DNA from: an uncultured Halocynthiibacter sp.
GTDB taxonomy: Bacteria; Pseudomonadota; Alphaproteobacteria; Rhodobacterales; Rhodobacteraceae
Direction: 5' to 3'
Length of the DNA: 64,000 bases
Assembly (NCBI GenBank): GCA_947503035.1
Contig: CANNCD010000003.1
Location: 1-64,000 of the forward strand
A program made the position numbers and the translations under genes. A model generated the notes under the pieces. The model searched no databases. It saw only the letters and a list, made by a program, of their open reading frames with translations, and was not told the origin of the DNA. The stretch's first letter is position 1, and each line of letters starts with the position of its first letter. Positions 44,462 through 54,056 of this stretch are shown piece after piece.

Positions 44462-45373
44462 ATGAAAACTCTTCTTGCTGCCGTATTGGCAACCACTGCT
44501 CTTGTAACGCCTGCATTCGCGGACGACGCAATCACAGAATTCCGCATCGGCATCTTGGGCGGCGAAAACGCACAAGACCGCATGAACTCTTACTCTTGCC
44601 TTCAGGACTACACGACCGAAGCGCTTGGTGTTGAAACAAAATTGTTCGCCCCAGCCGACTATAACGGTGTGATCCAGGGCCTATTGGGCGGCACAATCGA
44701 TATGGCTTGGTTGGGCGCATCTGCATATGCAGGCACATACCTTCAGGACGCCGACGCGGTTGAGCCAGTGTTGATCAAAGTGAACGTTGACGGCTCTGTT
44801 GGCTACCACTCTATCGGTTTCGCGCGCGCAGACAGCGGCATCACATCCCTCGACGATATGGAAGGCAAACAGTTCGGCTTTGGTGATCCAAACTCGACAT
44901 CCGGTTACCTGATCCCATCCATCGAGATCCCTCAGTACAAAGACGGCATCACAATGGAATCCGGCGTGTATTTCGGCGAAGTTAAATTCACCGGTGGCCA
45001 CGAGCAAACAATCGTTGCGGTTAACAACGGCGACATCGACGGTGGTGTGACGTGGGCGGATGGCCAAGGCGAATGGATCGACGGTTACAACTCTGGTGCG
45101 CTTCGCAAAGCGGTTGACGCCGGTCTTGTGGACATGAACGATCTTGTTCAAATCTGGAAATCCAAAGTGATCCCAGAAGGTCCAATCGTTCTACGTTCTG
45201 CGCTTCCTGCTGATGTAAAGGCAACCATGACTGACCTTGTGGACGGTCTATACGAAGCAGACCCAGAATGCGCATATGGCGTTGCATCCGGCGACACGCT
45301 TGGCTTCCAGCCAGTGACGCACGCGACATATGAATCCATCGTAGAAGCCCGCAAATCCAAGATCGGCGGCTAA
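44462..45373 (+). CDS. phnD: Phosphonate-binding periplasmic protein
   Basis: About 303 residues from ATG 44462 (GGAG 7 nt upstream). A signal peptide (MKTLLAAVLATTALVTPAFA) is followed by a PhnD-type binding protein with FRIGILGGENAQDRMNSY, TIDMAWLGASAYAG and GGVTWADGQGEW. Uses AT-richer third positions (aac, tct, aaa) than neighbours, typical of highly expressed binding proteins here. 6 nt before the phnE reading frame opens. Confidence 0.95.
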   Translation: MKTLLAAVLATTALVTPAFADDAITEFRIGILGGENAQDRMNSYSCLQDYTTEALGVETKLFAPADYNGVIQGLLGGTIDMAWLGASAYAGTYLQDADAVEPVLIKVNVDGSVGYHSIGFARADSGITSLDDMEGKQFGFGDPNSTSGYLIPSIEIPQYKDGITMESGVYFGEVKFTGGHEQTIVAVNNGDIDGGVTWADGQGEWIDGYNSGALRKAVDAGLVDMNDLVQIWKSKVIPEGPIVLRSALPADVKATMTDLVDGLYEADPECAYGVASGDTLGFQPVTHATYESIVEARKSKIGG

Positions 45374-45436
45374 TCTAACGTGACTAACCAGATGGCGGCC
45401 GTGTTGGTCGCCATCGGACGTTTTGGGGAATACTTC

Positions 45437-46309
45437 ATGGCATATCTCGACGGCACATCTGCACCGGATGTGGGGACAATTCGCGACACCTATGTGGCGC
45501 AAGTCCAAAAACGACGTCTCTATAGCGGGCTTGCTCTGCTTGTCTTTGTTTTGCTGATGGTGTCGGGGTTTAACGTTGCCGACGATCGAAACGCCGGCGG
45601 GTTCTGGGATGGCTTGCATCAGGTTGGGGATTACCCCGCCGAGGTTCTGTCCGAGGCGTGGGAAAGACGCGCATCCCTTCCGGGGTTGATGTGGAAATAT
45701 TTCCCGTCCCTTATCGAAACCATCAACATCGCGGCGGTTTCGACCATTATCGGCGCGATGATCGGCTTGCTTCTGTCGCTGCTAAGCACTCGCGGCTTGG
45801 CCAAATGGCCACGTCTTATTCCTGTGTTTCGTCGTTGTTCCGACATTATGCGCGCGATCCCCGAGATCGTGATTGCGCTTGTTCTGATCTTTGTTTTGGG
45901 CGGTGGCCCTGTGCCCGCGATGATCGCGATTGCCATTCACACCGCCGGCGCGCTTGGGAAAATGTTTTCCGAGGTTGCCGAAAACGCCGACCTCAAACCC
46001 ATCGAGGGTCTGACATCAACCGGTGCCACATGGGCGCAACGGATGACGCTTGCGGTGCTGCCGCAGATCGCGCCGAACTATGTGAGCTACACCCTGCTGC
46101 GCTTTGAAATCAACATTCGTGCCTCTGCGATTTTGGGCTTTGTTGGGGCCGGCGGCCTTGGCTATGAGCTCAGAAATTCCATGGCATGGGGCCCCGGTCG
46201 TTTCGGCGAAGCCGCCGCCATTTTCATCCTGTTGTTCGGCACGATTGTGTTCTTTGACCAACTCTCAAGCCGTTTCCGTAATCGCCTAACCGAGGGGCAG
46301 GGCCAATGA
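45437..46309 (+). CDS. phnE: Phosphonate ABC transporter permease (first)
   Basis: About 290 residues from ATG 45437 (GGGGA 8 nt upstream); an in-frame GTG at 45380, 6 nt after phnD, would add 19 residues. Membrane segments start near residue 30; the EAA loop region ENADLKPIEGLTSTGATWAQRMTLAVLPQIAPNYVSY and IRASAILGFVGAGGLGYEL are hallmark PhnE sequences. Overlaps the second permease gene by 4 nt. Confidence 0.93.
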   Translation: MAYLDGTSAPDVGTIRDTYVAQVQKRRLYSGLALLVFVLLMVSGFNVADDRNAGGFWDGLHQVGDYPAEVLSEAWERRASLPGLMWKYFPSLIETINIAAVSTIIGAMIGLLLSLLSTRGLAKWPRLIPVFRRCSDIMRAIPEIVIALVLIFVLGGGPVPAMIAIAIHTAGALGKMFSEVAENADLKPIEGLTSTGATWAQRMTLAVLPQIAPNYVSYTLLRFEINIRASAILGFVGAGGLGYELRNSMAWGPGRFGEAAAIFILLFGTIVFFDQLSSRFRNRLTEGQGQ

Positions 46310-47619
46310 CCACTGTCGATATTTCCGCCGTAAAATCCAGCGCCGAGACCCTTATTCAACGCAAACGGTTGATGGCTTTTGGCCTTCCTGCGATTGTCTT
46401 GGCCTATTTTACCTATATCTTTTTTGCCTTCGATATCGCGGGTCTGGCCCAACGTGCCGATCTGGATAAGGCGATCACGCTGGCCTCGGACAGTTGGTCC
46501 CACAAGGTTCACGTCACACGGACGAACCGCACCGGCGAAATGACCTATGCCTTTGAGGGCGAACGCAAAGGTGAATACCCCGAGGGCGAGCGCCCTGCTT
46601 GGGTCAGCGGCACAGATATCATCGAGATCGATCTGGGTGATGGGCACATCGTGCGTCTGTTGTCCGAGAACCGAACCGAGATCGTCGTGCCGAATTTTGG
46701 CACCATCACCGCACAGGCCGAAGGGCGCATTGTGACCACCAACCTTGGGGATGACATCCCCGATTGGATCAATGCGTCGGATCGTCGTGTGACCGTGACC
46801 ACCGACGGGGGCCGCGTGACCATGACCGGCACCAAGACCGAAGTGTTCAATTATTTCGCCGGATGGGAACTGTTCTGGTTCACGCTCGAAAGCCCCTATT
46901 ACGGTGTTGGCATTGGCAAAATCCTGTTCGGCCCACAGATCGACGCGGATCGCTCTAACATCGCGGGAGCCGTCTCCGATTGGTGGAACAACCCGATGTG
47001 GCGTCACAAAGACATCGCATGGGCGATTGGCGAAACGATCCTGATGGCGTTTCTTGGGACGATGGGGGCGGCGATGATTGCCTTGCCGCTGGCGTTCTTG
47101 GCGGCAAAACGGTTCAGCCCGTTCATGGTCATTCGGGCCGCGACGCGCCGTTTGTTCGATTTTGTCCGCGGGGTGGATGCGTTAATCTGGACGGTCGTGT
47201 TGTCCCGCGCCTTTGGGCCTGGCCCGTTGACCGGCGCGCTGGCGATTTTGGTCACGGACACGGGGACGTTCGGTAAGATCTTTTCCGAAGCACTCGAAAA
47301 CGTCGACAGCAAACAGATCGAGGGCGTCGCCTCAACCGGTGCCAAGCCGCTTCAACGCTATCGGTTTGGCGTGATCCCACAGGTGGTGCCGGTGTTGCTG
47401 GCGCAGATCCTATATTTCCTTGAATCGAACACACGTTCCGCCACAATCATTGGGGCGATCACCGGCGGTGGCATTGGTCTGATGTTGACCCAAGCGATCC
47501 AGACCCAGAAGGACTGGGAAGAGGTTGGATATTACATCGTCCTCATCATCGTTATGGTGATGTTTATCGATTGGTTCTCGGGCTGGCTGCGCGGCCGGTT
47601 GATCGGAAAGAAAGGATAA
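46306..47619 (+). CDS. phnE: Phosphonate ABC transporter permease with large extra domain (second)
   Basis: 437 residues, against about 260-300 for a usual PhnE. After one membrane helix (about 23-45) there is a periplasmic insert of roughly 150-180 residues rich in beta strands ([32 protein letters not shown]), then the normal five-helix permease with [29 protein letters not shown] and [16 protein letters not shown]. Longer second PhnE proteins are known in alphaproteobacteria. Forms a heterodimer with the first permease. Confidence 0.92.
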   Translation: MTTVDISAVKSSAETLIQRKRLMAFGLPAIVLAYFTYIFFAFDIAGLAQRADLDKAITLASDSWSHKVHVTRTNRTGEMTYAFEGERKGEYPEGERPAWVSGTDIIEIDLGDGHIVRLLSENRTEIVVPNFGTITAQAEGRIVTTNLGDDIPDWINASDRRVTVTTDGGRVTMTGTKTEVFNYFAGWELFWFTLESPYYGVGIGKILFGPQIDADRSNIAGAVSDWWNNPMWRHKDIAWAIGETILMAFLGTMGAAMIALPLAFLAAKRFSPFMVIRAATRRLFDFVRGVDALIWTVVLSRAFGPGPLTGALAILVTDTGTFGKIFSEALENVDSKQIEGVASTGAKPLQRYRFGVIPQVVPVLLAQILYFLESNTRSATIIGAITGGGIGLMLTQAIQTQKDWEEVGYYIVLIIVMVMFIDWFSGWLRGRLIGKKG

Positions 47620-47621
47620 TC

Positions 47622-48239
47622 ATGCCACGTTTGACCCCCGACGCCCCGTTCATTCACCCCGATTGCAGCATCACCGGCACCACCTTTGGGGCCTATGTTG
47701 AAATCGGACAGGGGAGCCGCGTGAACAATGCCTCTTTTGGCGATTATTCCTATTGTGATCGGTTCGCGGATATCGCGAATGCGACCATTGGCAAATTCGC
47801 GAACATCGCCGCCTTTACCCGTATCGGCGCGACGGACCATCCGCTTGATACGGCGTCGTGTCATCATTTCCTCTATCGCTCGGATGACTACTGGGATGAT
47901 ACGGAACGGGACGCGGGGTTCTTTGCCCATCGCAAATCCCGTATGGCCACGATTGGTCACGACACATGGATCGGCGCGGGCGCGATGGTCAAACCCGAGG
48001 TGAGTTTGGGTCATGGCGCGGTTGTCGCCGCCGGTGCCGTGGTGACCAAGGACGTCGATCCCTATACCATCGTGGCGGGGACGCCTGCGAAACCGTTGCG
48101 CGAACGGCAACCCCGCGCGATTGCGGATCGGTTGATCGCGCTTGCGTGGTGGGATTGGCCCCATGATGACCTGCGCGCCGCGCTTGATGATTTTCGCAAA
48201 ATGCGCGCCGAGGCATTTTTGGAAAAATACAACGGCTAG
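47622..48239 (+). CDS. Left-handed beta-helix (hexapeptide) acetyltransferase of the phn cluster
   Basis: About 205 residues from ATG 47622 (AAAGGA 6 nt upstream). Hexapeptide-repeat turns are visible ([22 protein letters not shown] and [28 protein letters not shown]), typical of the CAT-B/LbH acetyltransferases found next to alphaproteobacterial phn genes. By analogy with PhnO it may acetylate aminophosphonates before C-P cleavage, although it is unrelated to the GNAT-type PhnO. Directly follows phnE. Confidence 0.85.
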   Translation: MPRLTPDAPFIHPDCSITGTTFGAYVEIGQGSRVNNASFGDYSYCDRFADIANATIGKFANIAAFTRIGATDHPLDTASCHHFLYRSDDYWDDTERDAGFFAHRKSRMATIGHDTWIGAGAMVKPEVSLGHGAVVAAGAVVTKDVDPYTIVAGTPAKPLRERQPRAIADRLIALAWWDWPHDDLRAALDDFRKMRAEAFLEKYNG

Positions 48240-48248
48240 CGACGGAGC

Positions 48249-48965
48249 CTAGCCGTCGACGGTCAGGGTCACACGATCCCCCGCGAACCATGTGCGCCCG
48301 TATTCCACGGGCGTGCCGTCGCCATCGATATTGACGGATGATGACCGCAAAACCGGATCGCCTTCGGCGATCATAAGATGAAGTGCCTGTGTCGCCGTGG
48401 CCCGCACCGCCGTCACACGGGTTGAGGCGCGGGTGAAATCAGTGACGCCAACGGCGGCAAGGGCTTCGGTTACACTGCTGATATCCGCGAGGGTTTCGGT
48501 GATGCCAGTGAGGCGAGGCAGGGGAAACAGGCTCTCAAACAGGGCAATCGGTTGCCCATCCGCCAGCGAAAGCCCGTGATAGACACAGACCATATCGCCC
48601 GCGTTGATCCCAAGCGCCTCTGCCTCGCCCGTCGTCGCCATGCGTTCCTCGACGTGCAGAACCCGCTTTTCAGGCGTCCGTCCGGCGGCGATTAGATTGT
48701 CGTGGAACCGCACCCGTTTCCCGATGGGATAATCCGCAGGCGTCGCCGCAACAAAGGCCCCCGCGCCGCGCCGCGTCCGCACCAGCCCCTCGTCGACAAG
48801 CGCTGAAATCCCATGGCGCACGGTGTGGCGATTGACGCCGAACCGCTCTGCCAAGGCCGCCTCAGTTGGGAGTTTATCACCGGCAACATAGCGCCCTTCG
48901 GCAATGTCGGATCGAAGCGCATCTGCGATGGCTTTCCAAATCGGGGTTTTCTGGGTGTCACGCAA
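48249..48965 (-). CDS. phnF: GntR/HutC-family regulator PhnF
   Basis: 238 residues: N-terminal winged helix (about 5-75, with LPTEAALAERFGVNRHTVRHGISALVDEGLV) and a C-terminal UTRA ligand domain ending in YGRTWFAGDRVTLTVDG. Divergent from phnG. Expected to repress phn genes in the absence of a phosphonate ligand. The last 9 nt separate it from the acetyltransferase stop, so the two are convergent. Confidence 0.92.
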   Translation of the reverse strand: MRDTQKTPIWKAIADALRSDIAEGRYVAGDKLPTEAALAERFGVNRHTVRHGISALVDEGLVRTRRGAGAFVAATPADYPIGKRVRFHDNLIAAGRTPEKRVLHVEERMATTGEAEALGINAGDMVCVYHGLSLADGQPIALFESLFPLPRLTGITETLADISSVTEALAAVGVTDFTRASTRVTAVRATATQALHLMIAEGDPVLRSSSVNIDGDGTPVEYGRTWFAGDRVTLTVDG

Positions 48966-49011
48966 TATTCACAAATCTTTTCTGTCTGAATCGGTCGGCT
49001 CTGGTATGATG

Positions 49012-49026
49012 TGTATAGTTGTATAG
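49012..49026 (+). promoter_or_regulatory. Direct repeat in the phnF-phnG promoter region
   Basis: TGTATAG occurs at 49012-49018 and 49020-49026 (8-nt period) in the divergent gap, 20 nt before the phnG start. A candidate PhnF operator. A weak CTGTCTGAATC (48982-48992) could be a partial Pho-box half-site. Confidence 0.35.
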
Positions 49027-49046
49027 TAATCAAGAAAGTTGTCGAG

Positions 49047-49502
49047 ATGAAAGATGCACTTGACGAAAATATGCCACGCAAGGCGTGGCTGGGTCTGATG
49101 GCCAAGGCGAAAACCGGACGTGTTGGCGCTCTGTTGGATGGGGCGATGACGCGCCCCGATTTCACATGGCTGCGCGTCCCCGAAATCGGAAGCACCATGG
49201 TCCAAGGCCGTGCGGGCGCGACCGGCGCGCCGTTTAACCTTGGGGAAATGACAGTGACACGCTGTGCGTTGACGCTTGCCACGGGCGAGGTCGGTCACGC
49301 CTATATCCAAGGGCGGAACAAGGATGATGCCGAGGCCGTCGCGATGATGGATGCGTTGATGCAGACCGAAAACGCCGCGACCCTTCAGGTTCAGGTTCTT
49401 GATGTATTGGCCCAAGAACAGGCCGACCGTCGTGCCGCCCGTGCCGGCAAGGCCGCCGCGACCAAGGTCGATTTCTTTACCATGGTCCGAGGAGAAGACT
49501 GA
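49047..49502 (+). CDS. phnG: C-P lyase core subunit PhnG
   Basis: About 151 residues from ATG 49047 (MKDALDENMPRKAW); the frame runs upstream to 49011 through the operator repeat, so the later start is preferred. RKAWLGLMAKAKTGRV and the PEIGSTMVQGRAGATGAPFNLGEMTVTRC region are PhnG hallmarks. Part of the PhnGHIJ complex which attaches ribose triphosphate to phosphonates. The stop overlaps phnH by 1 nt. Confidence 0.93.
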   Translation: MKDALDENMPRKAWLGLMAKAKTGRVGALLDGAMTRPDFTWLRVPEIGSTMVQGRAGATGAPFNLGEMTVTRCALTLATGEVGHAYIQGRNKDDAEAVAMMDALMQTENAATLQVQVLDVLAQEQADRRAARAGKAAATKVDFFTMVRGED

Positions 49503-50065
49503 TGCAGGCCGAGACCCTTTCTGGCGGGTTCACCAATCCCGCCGTTCAATCCGCCGCCGCCTTTCGTGGGGTGATGGAAGCCACCGCCCGCCCCGGGAAT
49601 ATCGAAACCATCACGGGCGCCACGCCGCCCGTGCCTATGTCGCCCGCCGCTGGCGCTGTGATCTTGACGCTGTGTGACACGGACACGCCGCTTTATCTGG
49701 CGGGGGATTTGGACTGTGACGCCGTGCGCAAATGGGTGGCGTTCCACACCGGCGCGCCCTTGACGGGTCCGTCCCATTGTATGTTTGCCGTTGGTGACTG
49801 GGCCGCGCTTGGACCGCTGTCGCAATACCCGATTGGCACGTCCGAATATCCCGACCGTTCCGCGACCTTGATCGTTGAGATGGATGATTTGACGCCCGAG
49901 GGCGCGACCCTTTCGGGACCAGGGATCAAAACCACCGCCACGCTTTCCTTGCCGGAAACGGCGGCGTTTCAGGACAACCACGGGCATTTCCCGCTGGGTC
50001 TTGATTTCATGTTTACCAGTGGCGACCGCATTGCGGGCCTGCCACGTTCCACCGAGGTGCGCTGA
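49502..50065 (+). CDS. phnH: C-P lyase core subunit PhnH
   Basis: 187 residues. SGGFTNPAVQSAAAFRGVMEATARPG at the start and GPGIKTTATLSL and PLGLDFMFTSGDRIAGLPRSTEVR at the end are typical of PhnH, which has a pseudo-PLP-transferase fold and forms the complex core with PhnG, I and J. Stop and start overlap with phnI by 1 nt. Confidence 0.95.
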   Translation: MQAETLSGGFTNPAVQSAAAFRGVMEATARPGNIETITGATPPVPMSPAAGAVILTLCDTDTPLYLAGDLDCDAVRKWVAFHTGAPLTGPSHCMFAVGDWAALGPLSQYPIGTSEYPDRSATLIVEMDDLTPEGATLSGPGIKTTATLSLPETAAFQDNHGHFPLGLDFMFTSGDRIAGLPRSTEVR

Positions 50066-51153
50066 TGTATGTAGCAGTAAAAGGCGGCGAGCAGGCGATT
50101 GAAAACGCCCACGCATGGCTGGCCGAAGAACGCCGTGGCGACACGAGCATCGACGAATTGTCCATCGCGCAGATCCGCGAACAGCTCGCGCTTGCTGTAA
50201 ATCGTGTGATGGCCGAGGGCTCGCTTTATGATCCTGACCTTGCGGCGCTGGCGATCAAACAATCCCGTGGCGATCTGATCGAGGCGATCTTTTTGATCCG
50301 CGCCTATCGCACGACCCTTCCACGGTTTGGCGCGTCGGCACCGGTTGATACGGGGCGCATGGCCTGTGATCGACGGATTTCCGCGACGTTCAAGGACCTG
50401 CCAGGTGGGCAGATTTTGGGGCCAACGTTTGACTACACGCACCGTTTGTTGGATTTCCAATTGGCGGCGAATGGCGAAACCCCAACCGCGCGAACCCGCG
50501 AAACCACACCGGTTGACGTGCCCCATGTTGCGGAGTTTTTGAACCGCGAAGGTTTGATCCAAGAAGAGCCACGCGACGACAGAACCCCGCCCGATCTGAC
50601 CCGTGAACCGCTGGCGATGCCCGCCGAACGGGCGCTGCGCCTTCAGGCGTTGACGCGGTCGGATGAGGGCTTCACGCTTGGCATGGCCTATTCGACGCAA
50701 CGCGGATACGGGCGCAACCACGCGTTCGTTGGTGAGCTGCGCATCGGTGCCGTGCCCGTCGAAATGGACATCCCTGAGCTGGGTTTTGCCATTGAAATCG
50801 GCGAGGTCACCCTGACCGAATGCGAAACCGTGAACCAATTCACCGGTTCAAAAACCGAGCCACCCCAGTTCACGCGCGGATACGGTTTGGTGTTTGGCCA
50901 GACCGAACGCAAAGCGATTTCCATGGCGCTTGTGGATCGTGCGTTGCGGTGGGAAGAACTGGGCGAAGATAACGAAGGAGCGCCCGCGCAGGACGCTGAG
51001 TTTGTTCTTTATCATGCGGATAACATTCAGGCGACGGGCTTCCTTGAGCATATCAAATTGCCGCATTACGTCGACTTCCAATCCGAGCTGGAACTGATCC
51101 GCAAACTGCGCCGTGACGCGGGTGCCGACGCCCAGATGGAGGCCGCAGAATGA
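50065..51153 (+). CDS. phnI: C-P lyase core subunit PhnI
   Basis: 362 residues, the family size. The start MYVAVKGGEQAIENAHAWL and the FTLGMAYSTQRGYGRNHAFVGELRIG region match PhnI, the nucleosidase-like subunit that swaps adenine of ATP for the phosphonate with help from PhnG, H and L. The stop overlaps the HAD gene by 4 nt and not phnJ, an unusual insertion. Confidence 0.95.
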   Translation: MYVAVKGGEQAIENAHAWLAEERRGDTSIDELSIAQIREQLALAVNRVMAEGSLYDPDLAALAIKQSRGDLIEAIFLIRAYRTTLPRFGASAPVDTGRMACDRRISATFKDLPGGQILGPTFDYTHRLLDFQLAANGETPTARTRETTPVDVPHVAEFLNREGLIQEEPRDDRTPPDLTREPLAMPAERALRLQALTRSDEGFTLGMAYSTQRGYGRNHAFVGELRIGAVPVEMDIPELGFAIEIGEVTLTECETVNQFTGSKTEPPQFTRGYGLVFGQTERKAISMALVDRALRWEELGEDNEGAPAQDAEFVLYHADNIQATGFLEHIKLPHYVDFQSELELIRKLRRDAGADAQMEAAE

Positions 51154-51749
51154 CCGTAGATACAGTCGTTTTCGACATCGGCGGGGTTCTTGTCGATTGG
51201 CAGCCCCAGAACGCGTGGATCGATGATCTGGGCGCGGCCGAAACCCGCGCGTTCATCGAGCGGGTCGGTTTTGACAAGATCAACTTTGCCTGTGACGCCG
51301 GTGCGCGTTTTGGCGATGCCGCCAAGGACATCGTTGATCCCAAGGACGCCGCGCTATTGGCGGAATATGTGGACCGTTATACCCGCACGGTGACCGATAA
51401 AATTCAGGGCACATGGGATATTCTGGCCGCCCTGCAGGCCAAGGGGGTTGCGATCCATGCGATCACCAATTGGTCCGCCGAAACATGGCCCGAAGGTAAA
51501 AAGGTCCACCCCGAGCTTGGCACCGTCTTTGGCACGACCATCGTGTCCGGCGAGATCGGGATCGTGAAACCAAGCACCGAGATCTACCGCCGTCTTTGCG
51601 TCGCCGCCGATGTGACGCCCGAACGGTGCGTGTTTATCGACGACGGCCTGCATAATTGTGTCGGGGCCAAGGCCGCCGGCATGGATGCGATCCATTTTCA
51701 AGGGCCTGAAAACCTTCGTGCCGAACTTACCAAACGGGGCTTGCTATGA
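51150..51749 (+). CDS. HAD-superfamily hydrolase inserted between phnI and phnJ
   Basis: 199 residues. Motif I reads VVFDIGGVLVDW: the nucleophile Asp is present, while the second motif I Asp (DxD) is Gly, as in YihX-type phosphatases (FDLGN). Motif II AITNWS, motif III Lys IVKPSTEIY and motif IV FIDDGLHN are kept, and TWPEG is YihX-like. YihX hydrolyses sugar 1-phosphates. The overlaps of 4 nt with both phnI and phnJ show full integration into the C-P lyase unit. A phosphoribosyl intermediate or an organophosphate by-product is the natural guess; there is no phnP in the cluster. Confidence 0.88.
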   Translation: MTVDTVVFDIGGVLVDWQPQNAWIDDLGAAETRAFIERVGFDKINFACDAGARFGDAAKDIVDPKDAALLAEYVDRYTRTVTDKIQGTWDILAALQAKGVAIHAITNWSAETWPEGKKVHPELGTVFGTTIVSGEIGIVKPSTEIYRRLCVAADVTPERCVFIDDGLHNCVGAKAAGMDAIHFQGPENLRAELTKRGLL

Positions 51750-52603
51750 CCGACCACGCCTATAATTTTGCCTATCTGGATGAACAGACGAAACGAATGA
51801 TCCGCCGTGCGATCCTTAAGGGGCTTGCCGTGCCGGGGTATCAGGTGCCATTTGCGTCGCGCGAAATGCCGATGCCATACGGTTGGGGCACGGGGGGCGT
51901 TCAGGTGTCCGCCGCAGTGATGACCATGGATGATACATTCAAGGTGATCGACCAAGGGGCCGATGACACCACCAACGCCGTGTCGATCCGTTCGTTTTTC
52001 CAACGTACCGCCGGTGTGAAAACCACAACGAAAACCGCCGATGCCAGCGTCATCCAAACCCGCCACCGCATCCCCGAAGAGGCGCTGACCGAGGGTCAAA
52101 TCCTTGTCTATCAGGTGCCGATACCCGAACCCCTGCGGTTCTTGGAACCCCGCGAAAGCGAAACCCGCAAGATGCACAGTCTTGAGGAATATGGTCTTAT
52201 GCATGTGAAACTCTACGAAGACATCGCGCGCCACGGGCATATCGCGACGTCCTATGCCTATCCGGTGCGGGTCGAGGGGAGATACGTGATGGATCCGTCA
52301 CCGATCCCGAAGTTCGATAACCCGAAACTGGGCGATATGGCCGCGATCCAATTGTTTGGGGCAGGGCGCGAACAACGGATTTATGCGCTGCCGCCTTATA
52401 CCAATGTGGTCAGCCTCGATTTCGAAGATCACCCGTTTGAAGCAAGCAAAGCCAACCACGCCTGTGGGATGTGCGGCGCGGAGCATAGCTATCTGGACGA
52501 GGTGATCGTGGATGACGCGGGCGGACGGATGTTCGTCTGTTCCGACACCGATTTTTGCGAGAGCCGCCAACAGGCGGGCCACATGGGAAAGGACGCAGCA
52601 TGA
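51746..52603 (+). CDS. phnJ: C-P lyase catalytic subunit PhnJ
   Basis: 285 residues. The Fe-S and catalytic cysteines are in the expected spacing (C-x2-C-x21-C-x5-C: CGMC, FVCSDTDFC, residues about 243-275), and NFAYLDEQTKRMIRRAILKGLAVPGYQVPFASREMPMPYGWGTGG is diagnostic. Radical SAM enzyme that cleaves the C-P bond and forms ribosyl cyclic phosphate. Overlaps phnK by 4 nt. Confidence 0.97.
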   Translation: MTDHAYNFAYLDEQTKRMIRRAILKGLAVPGYQVPFASREMPMPYGWGTGGVQVSAAVMTMDDTFKVIDQGADDTTNAVSIRSFFQRTAGVKTTTKTADASVIQTRHRIPEEALTEGQILVYQVPIPEPLRFLEPRESETRKMHSLEEYGLMHVKLYEDIARHGHIATSYAYPVRVEGRYVMDPSPIPKFDNPKLGDMAAIQLFGAGREQRIYALPPYTNVVSLDFEDHPFEASKANHACGMCGAEHSYLDEVIVDDAGGRMFVCSDTDFCESRQQAGHMGKDAA

Positions 52604-53370
52604 CACCTTTGCTCTCAGTTGATGGAATTACGAAACGCTATGGCAGCCACATCGGATGCGCCGACGTGTCGTTTGATCTCTACCCCGGCGAAGTCATGGG
52701 CATCGTTGGCGAAAGCGGATCGGGAAAATCCACGTTGCTCAATTGCATGGCGGGGCATTTGGCGCCCGACGCGGGGCAGGTGGTGTTTGACACGCGCGCC
52801 GATGGGCCACGCGATACGGTGACCATGTCCGAACCCGAACGGCGGATGTTGTCGCGCACCGATTGGGCGTTCGTGCACCAACATGCGCGCGATGGCTTGC
52901 GCATGGGTGTGTCCGCCGGTGGCAATGTTGGCGAACGGTTGATGGCCGTGGGTGAACGCAACTATGGTGACATTCGCGACAAGGCCGTCGATTGGCTGGG
53001 CCGTGTGGAAATCGCCGCGGATCGTGTCGATGATCGCCCCACCACATTTTCCGGCGGGATGCAGCAACGGTTGCAAATCGCGCGCAATCTGGTGACGGGG
53101 CCACGGCTTGTGTTTATGGATGAACCCACGGGTGGGCTTGATGTGTCGGTTCAGGCGCGTTTGCTTGATCTTGTACGTGGGCTTGTGCGGGACATGGGAT
53201 TGTCGGCGATTATCGTGACCCATGATTTGGCCGTGGTGCGTTTGCTCGCGGATCGGCTTATGGTGATGAAATCGGGCCACGTTGTGGAAACCGGCCTGAC
53301 CGACCAAGTGTTGGACGACCCCCAGCACGCCTATAGCCAACTTCTTGTTAGCTCTGTTTTGCAGGTGTAA
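52600..53370 (+). CDS. phnK: C-P lyase ABC-type NTPase PhnK
   Basis: About 256 residues from ATG 52600 in an ATGA overlap with phnJ. Walker A GESGSGKST, signature FSGGMQQR and Walker B LVFMDEPTGGLDVSVQ are intact, followed by VTHDLAVVRLLADRLMVMKSGHVVETG. Binds the PhnGHIJ core to drive turnover. 2 nt before phnL. Confidence 0.94.
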   Translation: MTPLLSVDGITKRYGSHIGCADVSFDLYPGEVMGIVGESGSGKSTLLNCMAGHLAPDAGQVVFDTRADGPRDTVTMSEPERRMLSRTDWAFVHQHARDGLRMGVSAGGNVGERLMAVGERNYGDIRDKAVDWLGRVEIAADRVDDRPTTFSGGMQQRLQIARNLVTGPRLVFMDEPTGGLDVSVQARLLDLVRGLVRDMGLSAIIVTHDLAVVRLLADRLMVMKSGHVVETGLTDQVLDDPQHAYSQLLVSSVLQV

Positions 53371-53372
53371 AA

Positions 53373-54056
53373 ATGATCGAACTTCGGAATGTATCCAAAA
53401 CCTTTACGCTTCATAACCAAGGTAGCGCGGTGATCGAGGTGATAAACGACGTCTCATTGTCGGTTGCCGCCGGTGAATGTATCGCCCTGACCGGTGCGTC
53501 AGGTGCTGGAAAATCGACCCTAATGCGGATGATTTACGGGAATTATATGACACAGGGCGGGGAAATCCGCATCAACGGCACCGATATCGTCGCGGCTGAA
53601 CCACGCGCGGTGATCGGCCTGCGTCGCGACACGCTGGGCTATGTCAGCCAGTTTTTGCGCGTGGTGCCACGGGTCCCAACCCTTGAAGTCGTCGCCGAAC
53701 CGCTTCGTGCCGTGGGCGTATCCGCGGGTGATGCCGAGGCGCGCGCCAAGGAATTGTTGGCCCAACTCAATATCCCTGAACGGCTCTGGTCTCTGTCGCC
53801 CACGACGTTTTCGGGTGGCGAACAGCAACGGGTGAATATCGCGCGTGGGTTCGCACATACCTATCCGGCGATGTTGCTTGATGAACCGACGGCCAGTCTT
53901 GATGCCAAGAACCGCGAAGTGGTCTTGACCCTGATCGAAGAGGCCAAGGCCCGTGGTGCCGCCATCATCGGCATTTTCCACGACGAGGCCGCCCGCGACC
54001 GCGTCTGTGATCGTCAGATCGATGTGGGCCAATACACCAAAGGAATGGCCGCATGA
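53373..54056 (+). CDS. phnL: C-P lyase ABC-type NTPase PhnL
   Basis: 227 residues. Starts IELRNVSKTFTLHNQGSAVIEVINDVSLSVAAGECIAL; Walker A GASGAGKST, signature FSGGEQQR and LLDEPTASLDAKNREVVLTLIEEAKARGAAIIGIFHDEAARD typify PhnL. Needed with PhnGHI for the ribosylation step. Overlaps phnN by 4 nt. Confidence 0.94.
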   Translation: MIELRNVSKTFTLHNQGSAVIEVINDVSLSVAAGECIALTGASGAGKSTLMRMIYGNYMTQGGEIRINGTDIVAAEPRAVIGLRRDTLGYVSQFLRVVPRVPTLEVVAEPLRAVGVSAGDAEARAKELLAQLNIPERLWSLSPTTFSGGEQQRVNIARGFAHTYPAMLLDEPTASLDAKNREVVLTLIEEAKARGAAIIGIFHDEAARDRVCDRQIDVGQYTKGMAA

